Positions 1 to 10,600 of a DNA stretch of 64,000 bases are shown piece by piece. Where the stretch lies: positions 15,956,436 through 16,020,435 of the forward strand of contig NC_134506.1 in NCBI RefSeq assembly GCF_027942865.1. Reading direction: 5' to 3'. Numbering within the stretch: the stretch's first letter is position 1; every line of letters begins with the position of its first letter. A program made the translations under genes and the position numbers. The notes beneath the pieces were generated by a model. It had not been told where the DNA came from, searched no databases, and was given only the letters and a program-made list of their open reading frames with translations. The stretch is from Odontesthes bonariensis (lineage: Eukaryota > Chordata > Actinopteri > Atheriniformes > Atherinopsidae).

Positions 1-100
1 ACTAACGCTTGATAGTATTTTGCCCTGCACGCTATATTTGCAAGTTTGCTTGTATGTTACAGTAAATCGTTGCATCAAGTTCCTGTCTTTTTTTGCCAGT

Positions 101-104
<4 letters not shown>

Positions 105-130
<26 letters not shown>
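105..130. repeat. Poly(A) run
   Basis: 26 consecutive A bases on the plus strand, downstream of the fn1 3' end. The rest of 1-597 shows no gene or recognisable element. Confidence 0.9.
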
Positions 131-133
<3 letters not shown>

Positions 134-597
134 GGATAGCTCAGGACTTTTGTATTGTTTTGAATACTTAATCGACACTTGCTCATATGATTACTTCGGT
201 TAAGACAATGCAAATCTTTCTCGTATGAGGTCATTCATTCATCTGTGTATTTATCTTGTGTTTAATAATGCTGCGTTTGAATAATCCAGTGTCAATTTAT
301 GCTAATTGGTGTAAATTGTAAGAGCAGAAGTGTGAACATTGGATAAAGCCATGTTCAAAATTATTGTAGTTTCCCAATGTTTCTTGATCGCTTTTCTTCA
401 TCACTCTTTAAATCTGAAAATATTGTCAACATCTAATGTTTTGAACCCTCATTCTATGTTTTTTAAGTTTTAGGTCATTTTTAAATCCAAAACATGAATA
501 CAGCCTTGAACACTGCCTTGAATTTCTTAATTTCTGTTTTCAGTCTGGAATAGAGGGCATAATGGATTAATGGAAACTGAATTTTAGAGTCAGAATC

Positions 598-636
598 TTA
601 ATCTATGAGCCAGCAGAGTGTTGGCTCATAGATTAA
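598..636. repeat. Perfect inverted repeat (hairpin) just past the fn1 3' end
   Basis: Arms 598-612 and 622-636 are perfectly complementary (15 bp) around a 9-base loop. It lies roughly 65 bases beyond the fn1 poly(A) signal in the direction of fn1 transcription. Function unknown. Confidence 0.8.
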
Positions 637-679
637 TGCAAACCAAAATGTGTATACAAAATTTACAGAAACACAACTG

Positions 680-1347
680 TACATTTCAGGATCTCTCCGG
701 CTTTATTAAAATAAGGCACTTCTTTTGTCAAAGGTAGAAACGACTTTGGCACTGACAACAATACAAAAATAGAACAGTTCACATTCTCACATCCTTGTTC
801 ACACATTCACAAGTTGAGATTAAAGGGATAAATTAGTAAAAGACACTACAAATCAGAATGTGTCAATCACACACAGTGCGACCCCTTTGTAACAACAGAA
901 GGGCTACAGAAAAGAAAAGCTCATTTTCATGGACAATAGAAACAATGTGGTTAATAACTACACAGACACTCTTAACACAGGGCTTTCTGGTGCTATTTTG
1001 ATTAGGAATGGTTTTGAAATATTTCAATGGGGAAAAAAGGCCAGTTTGACAAGTACATACAGCAAATCTGAATGTGACAAGTCCTAAGTGCCTTTAACTC
1101 AGGCTTACATAAAAGTATGTGAATGAAAGTGTTCAGTGGGAGTTTTCAACAGATCTTGAATTTAGAGCCAACAGTGAAAAGACTGGCAAAAGAGCATGAT
1201 CAGGACTGATCATACAGCAGAGCAGTGTAACATATAAAGGAAGTGATAAGGAAGTTTCAGTCACACAAACAGCGTGGCTTCTACAAGGTGAGACAGTGCA
1301 GCGACTGGACGGTGACGGAGCAAAGCAGATGTCAGACGACCAATCCA
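680..1347 (-). other. fn1: fn1 3' untranslated region with poly(A) signal
   Basis: On the minus strand an AATAAA hexamer lies at 702-707, about 640 bases after the stop codon. Cleavage would fall near 675-690, so the lower boundary is an estimate. No other reading frame of note is present. Confidence 0.7.
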
Positions 1348-1636
1348 TTATTTCTGAGAATTTTGAGGAACATGTGCATCTGCCAGTAGCTCGGGTCTGA
1401 GGCACTCAAGGGGGCAGTGAATGTTCTGGAGGAAAAGTCGTGGTAAGAGTTAAAGGTTAAGATGTGCTTACAGATGACTATTATTTGTATGCCGATATCT
1501 AATGACATTGAAAAAGGCAAGACATTAGAAGTATTCCACTCACTTTGCGCAGTATTTTGTCTCCATATCTAACAGGCTGCAACAGATCGACATCAAGATC
1601 AGCACCTGGTTTGCGACAGTTGTCACATCGCCATCC
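1348..1636 (-). CDS. fn1: fn1 exons 45-46: C-terminal tail with interchain disulfide cysteines
   Basis: Exon 1544-1636 encodes [17 protein letters not shown] and onward. The last coding exon 1348-1425 encodes [12 protein letters not shown] and ends in TAA at 1348-1350. The CPLEC pair corresponds to CPIEC of mammals, whose two cysteines link the two chains of the dimer. The tail after it is diverged, as usual. Confidence 0.93.
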
Positions 1637-4600
1637 CTGATGAGACAAAAGGTACAGGAGCGTACGTTGAATTATGCTTCATTTAACTCCTGAATGACCA
1701 TAATGAATAGCCTCCCAATGTCAGCTGTGAATCCAGGGAGGCAGACAGTGCCGTACCTGTTGTCCTCCGAAGCATGTGCAGGTGCAGATGGATCCCAGGA
1801 ACTCCTTCTGCCACTGGTTGCCCTCCTGGTAGGTTTTGTCGCCATCGTAGCACAATGATTCATCTGTGTGACATACACATTATGATTAAAATGCAACTTC
1901 TAAACTTCATTAGACAGCTGTACAACATTTATTTGGGTATCCATAAGGTCTTACGTGGTTCACACTTAAATTCTCCTTTGCCATTTCCCAAACAAGTGCA
2001 GCTCATTAAGTGGCCGTTCTCTCCCTGACGGTCCCATCGCTGTCCAATTCGATAGTTGACGCCATTGTCGTGGCACCACTCTAATCACATACAAATATTA
2101 GCAATTAGCAAGTTCAATGACTTTAAATTCTAACCATGCATATGGATGCAGGCATATATCCCAAGTAGAACTTACTTGATGAATCACATCTAAAGTGGCC
2201 GCTGCCCAGGCCCAAGCACCTGCACCACAGCTTGAAGCCTGTCTCAGACATCCGTTCCCATTCAGCACCGACATCATGGTAGGTCGCAGTGAAGGCATCA
2301 TAACAGGAGTCTTTAGTGGAAGGAACTCCATTTGGGACTTAAAGTAGATGAATTAGGAAAGATTAAGTATTTAATGGATAGAGGAATTTCTAATCAGACT
2401 ACTTTGCAGTTGAAGCTTCAGTCATCTATGCATTTCATACAGCACTTTTTTATCCCACACATCAAGCTCTTTTTTTGCCTGCGCAAGGACACTTTAACAT
2501 GTATAGGGAGGCCGTGGCTCAGTGGTTAGAGTCGGTCGTCCAATAACCGGAAGGTTGGTGGTTTGATTCCCAATCTCGCCACTCAAAAAAAAAGATTGGT
2601 GGAACTGATAGCTGGAGGGGTGTCAGTACACCTCCTTGTCACAGCTGAGGTGCCCTTGAGCAAGGCACCGTACCCCCATGCTCCCCAGGCGCTTCATGGC
2701 TGCCCACCGCTCCAGGTTGGCATCTGTCTCTAAGTGTGTGACCCTGTGCATGTGTGTGTCAGCAGGTGCCAACCTGGATGGGTTAAAAGCAGAGGACAAA
2801 TCTACCTTTGGGTATAAATAAAGTCACCTTATGTAGCTTGTAGAGTCCAGGAATCAAACCATAAACTTTGCAACTAATAGACGAAACGTGAACCTCCTAA
2901 TCTAAAGCCCAACTAAACTAGAACTTATTATATACAACCCAAAACTGTAGAATGTATGTAAATCTGATGAGATGTGCTGTGGTTGTACTAACAGATGAAA
3001 TAAGAAGTGAAAAAGAAATAAAGGTTTGTGAGAGTTTCTGTTATTTCCTGAACTATAGAATTTGGTGCAATACAGTCATGGATTCAACTCCTAATCAAAA
3101 AAAAAGAAGAAAAAATATTTCCCTTGATTTCTCTAAATTTTGAATTTGTCCTGATGCCAACAGTTACTATCAGATGCTTACTTGTGTTTCCAGCTGTGAT
3201 TACTTGCTCCAGAATCCTGTGTTTAAGAGCCCCCAAAAGTGCCTCCACGATAACATTATAGTTGGCTTCAGGGGTGAGTCCTATCAGAGTAGCAGTGGTG
3301 GCTGTGCCAGGCAGGCGGACCTATATTAGTAGAGAGAGAAATTATTTGTTCACTTGAAATTATATAGCTCTTCTATCTTTGAGACCTGTGGTGGCTCTCG
3401 CCTCTTACCTGGAACATCTTTTCATCTACGTTTGTAAGAGGATAACAGGATACAAGGTAGGCGCTGCTCTGCCTGTAAGGCTTCCAGGAGATGCTGGTCC
3501 GAGTTTGGGCCTCCTGTGGCACTGTGTCGTTATCAAATGTGGTTCCGATGGGCACATTGAGCCTCACTATGGGCTTTCTGCGTCCCTCTGCATCAGGGAG
3601 GGGGACAAAGACCAGGGGCTCACGAGCTTGCTCTAAGGGAGACTGCGGGTTTCCATTGTTTCCATTATATCTGTTGCCGTCTCCGCTGTTGAACTCTGTG
3701 TACTCCACACGCTGCCCCTGACCACTACTCCCATCCTGGTTATTGGTGCCGGCCACCTGAACTCTGTTGTCTGAGTCAGTTTCAGGCACATCAAGCCTGT
3801 CAGTACCTCCAGGGCGGTCGGGCTGTGGCAGAGGCCGGGGAAGCAAGGATTCTGGCTCTGGGCGGGAGAGAACGGGTTAGGGAAGCAAGCAGGTTAGATC
3901 CAGGCAGGGTAAAGCAAAGCTGCTTTAAGTTATCTTAGCCAACAGGAGGCAACATATATGCAGCAATACTGGGGCTGTAACAAGTGGCAAAGTGTGTCAT
4001 AATGTATTATTACAAACACGCATAGATATTTTGAATGACATGTATGAAGACATTCAAAATAAAAAAGGGCATTATGGTTTTAGGAGCCAAACGCTGCACA
4101 GTTTATCTGAAGGCCTCTTAACAGCAAAACAGCAGGCTGAGCAGATAAAAGCAGCCTTTCGATCCTTATATTTCACATTATGTTTACTGACAATTCCCTT
4201 CAACTTTGGACCTTTCAATTACATCACTCGAATTGGTCACATTTCACTGTAAAACGTAGACTTCTCAGAATACTCACGAGTCCTGATTCTGCCCACCAGT
4301 GGTGTGCTTCTCTGTGTGTTTTGGATAGCGATGATCTTGATGATGTACACTGAGTCTGGTCTCAGGCCTGGGCGGAGAAGAAATTATCACACAGTGCATA
4401 GAAATGCCTAGCGCGATATATATATATATATGTTTGAGCCCTGAGGCTAACTCACACAGTTTTTTTAATCTTGCCTACATCTAAACTATTCTTTCAAATT
4501 CAAATACTGTGTAACTTAAGTGATTAATATTTGCAGTAAAAAGAGACTGGTTGAAATACCAGTTATGGTGGCGTAGTTTTGGCCAGAGTGGGGTTGCGGG

Positions 4601-7600
4601 ATGAGCTCCTGTGGTGTTCTTCCTGACCCCTCGTATGTGATGTAGTATCCTGTGATCTGTGTGGCAGGTGGCTGCCAGGTGAAGGAGACGGAGTTGGGGG
4701 TCACAGAAGTGTACTGGAAGTTGGTGGGAGCCTGGACCACTGGTCTAGCTATAGAGAAAAAAAATGCATTAGCTTGTCTGTTGCATCTATGTGCACACTG
4801 CAAGGCTGTTACTGTATTTGATGCCTTTGAAGACTTAATTTGTCAATGCATGCATTTTGTCATTTAACCTACGTAAGATGTATAACTTAGCATTTCCATA
4901 AGTTTGTTAAAGTAGGTTTAATCAAATCAAAACTGTATAGCAGAACTAAAGATAACATCTTTTTCATTAGATGGATTATTTTCTCATCTCAAAAACTGGT
5001 GCCAACAACCACAATGCCAATTATCAGGTCTTAAGTCGAGATTTATGGAAAACACTCTCTAATTCAAGAAAAAAATATTTTGTTGAGGTAAAAATCTAGA
5101 CAGGTATACTCCACCATTATGTATAAATACCCCATTTAAGACCAAAGTGTACAACAACTATAGTTGAGAGAAAGGCACATTTACCTAAATCAGTGTGTGC
5201 CTTATTTTTTCCACCTCTCTATGTTGTACAGAGCACATTGTGAGGTACATCCAATGACAGAGATTGAACACCAGGGAAATATATTAAAGTCAACATTTCT
5301 GAAAAAATCCTACATTGGCACATTATCAAGCCTCATTGTAACAGAGAGATGGGTACAGATTTGCATAATACCTGTTTCAATTTTGAGATTAAATGGAGGG
5401 CTCCTTGTGTTGCCATTCAGAGTGTACAAGTTGATTGAGTACGTGGTGCCTGGCTGCAGACCTAAAAAACACACACATACAGACACACACTTTCTTGATC
5501 AAGGCTGATACAACAATCCCCCCCTTAGACAAGTCTTAATGTTTCTAAATGTTTACTCAGCAGGAAGGTGTGGTCTACCTGTGAGAGTGTAAGTGTAAGT
5601 ATCTGCTGGGACAGTCTTGCTGATGGTGCGATGCGAGCCACTGATGGGCGTGGCTTCAATAAGGAAACCAGTGATAGTTTCCACCTTAGAGCGCCAGGTC
5701 AGTATAAGAGAAGTATCCTTCACATCAAAGATGCGCACACGGCGAGGAGAACTGAGATCTGCATTGAGCAATAGGTTAAGATTAAGATTAAGATTAAGAT
5801 TAAGATTAAGATCAGATTTATTGGTCATGCATACATGCATACACACCAAACAGATAGAGAATAGAACAGTGAATAAGAAGTGATAAACAATAATATGTCA
5901 GTTTATGCTGCAGCAAGTCACCCTCTAATGTGGTGGCATCTCCCTCCAGTGGTCGGCTGGTGACGGAGTTTTTCAGGGCGTAGACCTGGATCTGATATGG
6001 AGTGGCTGCCTACAGTATACAGAAAAACAGCAAGTATTTATACACTGACTGAAAATTAATTAATCTAGACCGAAGACAAGCAAAAATGAGAAAAAGAACA
6101 GTTTTTACCATGAGCCCTGGTACAACAACACGAGTGGTGTCTGGAGCAACGCTCATTTCTTTGCGGGGGCTATTAATGTTCTTGGGGGCGACAACCACGC
6201 GATAGCCTGTCAAGCGAGCATTTGGAGCTCGCCAAGACACAGTGAAGACTGACGAGCCAATCTCTGAGATCACCATGTTGGTTGGCACAGGTATTACTGA
6301 GACAGAGAGGCACAATTGCAAGCCAAAACATTACAGCACCCGCATTAAACCAAGGAATGACTGTGTTATTGTTTTCTGTACATTTCTACCTGTGGCTTGT
6401 GTTCCCACTAAAGGTGTGCTGGGCGTTCGGTCATGGAGGGCGATGACTTTAATTGTGTACTCAGTGCCGGGGCGAAGGTTGGTGAGCAGTGCACTGTCCT
6501 GGTCACCTCTAGGTGCTGGACGCAACTCTCTCTCGCCCTCCTCTGAGCTTGAGTACAAGACACGATATGATGTCACTGTGCCATCCGGGCTGTCCCAAGT
6601 GATGCGCATGGAGTTGGAATCAATGTCAGAGAAGGTCAGTTCTTTGGGACGATCCATCGCTACAGGAAAAGAGAGGATCAGAGTGTTCATTTCAGCTCAA
6701 AGTAGGCTGCCACTTCAGATTTACTTTGCTTCATTTGGCTTGAGTTATGGAGCGTAGCATTTGCCCTGGGAAGGTGGGATTTTCAACGAACTATTTAAAA
6801 TTAGCAGTGCCCAAATCCTCCAACAGAAGAATCTCATAAACAACTGCCTTAAACATGGCTGCACAACTAAAAAAAATATGATGAAAATTGTAGTAATGAG
6901 TTGTTCAAGTGATTGCATGTCCAAAATATCAGAAAAAAAGCTATTATTGCTTTTGCAGACAATAGCTAACCTAGTCAACCTCCTGTTTTCTGAACATGTA
7001 GAACTGAAACATGGTTAACATTCCCATTACTCTAGCAGTCATGCTTAAAAATAAATACTGGCACAGCTGGTAGGATTATTGATTAGCTGCCAATTGACAG
7101 CCAGTTTGTGATATGAACAGTAGCAAATGAAAATTTGCCAATCAACTTTATAGAAAACACATTGGCTTCTATTTCCTTTTTCCTATTGCACACAGGTGAG
7201 CAACTCAAAATGCCTTATTTTCAACAAGAAAATAAGCCGAATATTTATCATTATTTATTTGCATTGTACTACACTGTTGAAGTTTTATGGCTTCAAATAT
7301 TTTTTTCATCAGTTGTTGTGTAACATTTGCATGCATGCTCAAATCACAAAAAAAGGGGGAAATTTTCTTTTAGAGCTATGAAAGTAATTGTAACCCAGAT
7401 ACTTCAGAGCATGTATCCCTTTCTTGAGCCTAAAACGGTCCTTCTATTAACTGTCTTAGATCCATTATAATTGCATTGAGTCAAACTAACCGGTGATAGC
7501 ATTGTCCACCACAGGGGAAGAGGGTTGTCCATCATTACCCAGGGCATAAACACTCACAACATACTCAACAGTGGGCATCAGGCCTGTGAATGTCATTTCT

Positions 7601-10600
7601 GTCTGATCTGGAACAGGGGAGCAGAAAAGGAGCAGATGAAAGGAGGACACTGTCTTGGAAAAATGTAGCTTTAAAATGAGAAATGACAGTCCTGGTTTAT
7701 GAACAACAACTTTTACTAACCGGGGGCTACCACCTCTGAGTAGGAGGGTCCCAAACCATTCTTGGGAACACTTGTGATCCTGTAGCCTCTGACTGGTCCC
7801 TGAGCTGGAGACCAGCGCACTGTGATGGCGTTGTCACTCACATCAGTGACTTTCATTTCAGTGGGGGGCTCAGTATCTAAAGAAAACAAGGGATACATAA
7901 TCAAGTTTAGCTCTATAATATCATCTCAATGTTAGATCTTTTTCATCAAGTTTTTTTTTCTTTTTCTTTTTGTCATGTTGCTGTACCTGTTCTGTGAGTT
8001 ATATAGACGGGGGTGTTGGAGGCAGGGGTGTCTCCTCGTGTTGTTACAGCATAGACTGTGACAGTGTAGTCGGTCCCAGGCTGCAGCCCGGTGATGGTAG
8101 CATAGGTCTGCGTGCCTGGGATTGAAAACTCCTGTGGAGATTCACCACCTAGAAGAATAAACAAGGATAGTGTGTTAAACTCTGAATGATCCTGCAGTGA
8201 AGAGGAAACTATGAACTAAATCACAGAGAACAGACTTGCGCCTCCGTAGGTGATCCTGTAGGTCTTTACTGAAACAGATGGGGCGTCCCAGCGAATAGAG
8301 ATACTGGTCGGGGTAGATGATGTCACCTCTAGGTCAGTGGGTGCATCAGAGACTAAAAAGGATTACAGGAGAGGATTTGAAAAAGGGAGGGGTTGGTTTA
8401 CAATATAAGATAATTCAGGAATAAAATAAAAACTGAAATCCAGCTGCAGAACGTCCCAAAGGAAAAATAAACAAAGAAGGTCCAAGCGTAGAAACTTACT
8501 TGTGGCCTGTGTGCCAGTCAGAGGCTCACTTTCCTGATTGTTGCTGACAGCATACACATGTACAAAGTACTCTGTTTCAGGTGTCAGTCCAGTCACAGTA
8601 TAGTGGTTCCTGCTTGGGGGGAGCTTCTCATCCGTGGCTCGCCCACCACTGGTCTTCTGGTAGCGGAGACGGTAGCCAGTAATGGTAGACTTTGGAGACA
8701 GCCAGTGGACAGTGAAGGAGTTGGTCCGAATTTCAGAGAAATCTAACCCAGTTGGGGAGTCTAGAGCTGGAGGAAAATGTTTTGGAAACTGAGCTGAATT
8801 TTAATTTACATGCAAAGATAACAGCAAATATAGAATTGGAAGCAAACACTAATGACTCCAGCTTCCCCTCTCCACAAAACAACTATTCACAGTACCATGA
8901 ATATCTGTTATAAAACAGTTTTACACAAACAGAGCCAGTAATGTTACTAAAAAGTACAGTATATACTATTAAAAAACCCACATTGCATATTTGTGAATGT
9001 ACCCATTCTACCTAATTCTTGTGCTGCTGTTAGCTAATCTACATGTTCTCAGGCTCATTCATAGTCCTGGACTGTTACTGTCTGCTCTGTCTTGCAAATA
9101 TGGACTGTATATCTGTTTGCACTAATTGTTGTTGCACTTTGTGTCATTTTATGTATCGCACTAGGAGTCCACACGGAACGACATTTCATTTAACTATGTG
9201 CTCTGTATGTAGCAGAATGACAACAATAATAGATTCTTGATTCACCTTATATTTATATTTGGAAAAAAATTAACATTTTGTGCAAATTTGTCAAGTATTT
9301 TTATACTATGACTGAATATCGAGTAAATAAATTGACGAGAAGAACATTTGCTACCCCCACAGATCTTCTTTAATGCACCAGCAATGAACACCGGGGTCAT
9401 ACTCACTTGTCCTCTGAGTCCCAGTGACAGGCTCACTTTCAGTTTCACCATAAACACACACAATACTGACACGGTACTCAGTGTTGGGCAGCAGGTCTTT
9501 TTGGAAAAAGGTGAGAGATGCAATTAGAATGGATTACCATAGAGCAAAGCAAAGTAAATAAGCAATTTAGTCTTTTATAGTTTGTGAGGCACACTGTATA
9601 ATATATGTCATCTTACTCTGCAACAGGAAGGTGTTGGTGGATCCACCAACATTAACCTCCTTGAGGTCATCATCTGTGGCTACAGGGTGGTAACGGATCA
9701 CAAATCGAGAGATGTCGCTTGGTGTGGCAATGTTGGGGATAGCCCATGTCACCCTAATGTAGTCAGGGCTCAACCCTACAAACTCCAGGTCTGTAGGAGC
9801 TGGCAGAGCTGGAAGAATGAGGGATTATAGTTTATAGTTAGCACAGGAAAAACAAGATTAACCAAATTAATGTCAGTTTACAATGGAATGATGAAAATAT
9901 ATCTGATATGGTGAAGTTCAAAGATCTGCTGTCAAATAGGATACATTTCCAACTCTACAGAATGTTTATTCAGTACTAGAATAGCTTTGCATGATTAACA
10001 AAAAATCTAAAAAGCTAAATCTCATATAGCATGTTATGCAGTCAGTAATAGCTCTGTGCACTTTAAGGCCCGCCTCCTAACAGCCCTCTTTCTTCTAATT
10101 GGTTGGCTTCAGGAAGCCTGCTCAGGGGTAGCACTCGGAGTTTTGTGTACCACTTCATCTTCTTACCAGTATGAAGCTATAAAAAGCAAATAATGAACTT
10201 ACTAAAGGTTGCAAATAGATACTTCTCAAACATGTCTGTACTTGTTTGAGACCAAATCTGATTCAGAATATGACAGTGGCAATACGACCAGCAACAAAGA
10301 CCATGGCAGGACACTAAAATGGGTTTGGTAACTTTACCTGTACTGTACCTGTACTTTACTTTACCTGTTTATTGTGCAAAATAACAGTTCATTCTCTCTT
10401 TAATCTATTTTTGATGGCCCTTTTAATGGGTAAATATGTGGAAAATGAGCTAAACTGCAGACTAAAGTAAAAAATATGCTATAAGGAAATACCAAAGGTC
10501 AGATGACAGGTGAAATGCAACTCTAAAGCATCTTCCTGCACCAATGGTGATTCTGAACCTAATAATTTGCATATAATACAATTCAAGTTTACCATTAGCT

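Noticed and set aside
2510..2585. Possible tRNA gene (A and B boxes visible)
   Set aside because: The boxes belong to the head of a SINE whose body continues for 250 bases, and no complete acceptor-stem pairing is apparent.
3379..3721. Plus-strand frames opposite the fn1 variable-region exon
   Set aside because: Antisense shadows of a GC-richer coding exon. The minus-strand frame has the family match and correct splice sites. The same applies to plus-strand frames opposite other fn1 exons, such as 6242-6757 and 13210-13506.
8236..8241. GC-AG donor (GGC/GCAAGT) at the end of FNIII 10a
   Set aside because: It would end the exon in phase 0, incompatible with the phase-1 acceptor at 8148 and with the YGG...GESPQEF continuity. 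The GTCTGT donor fits.
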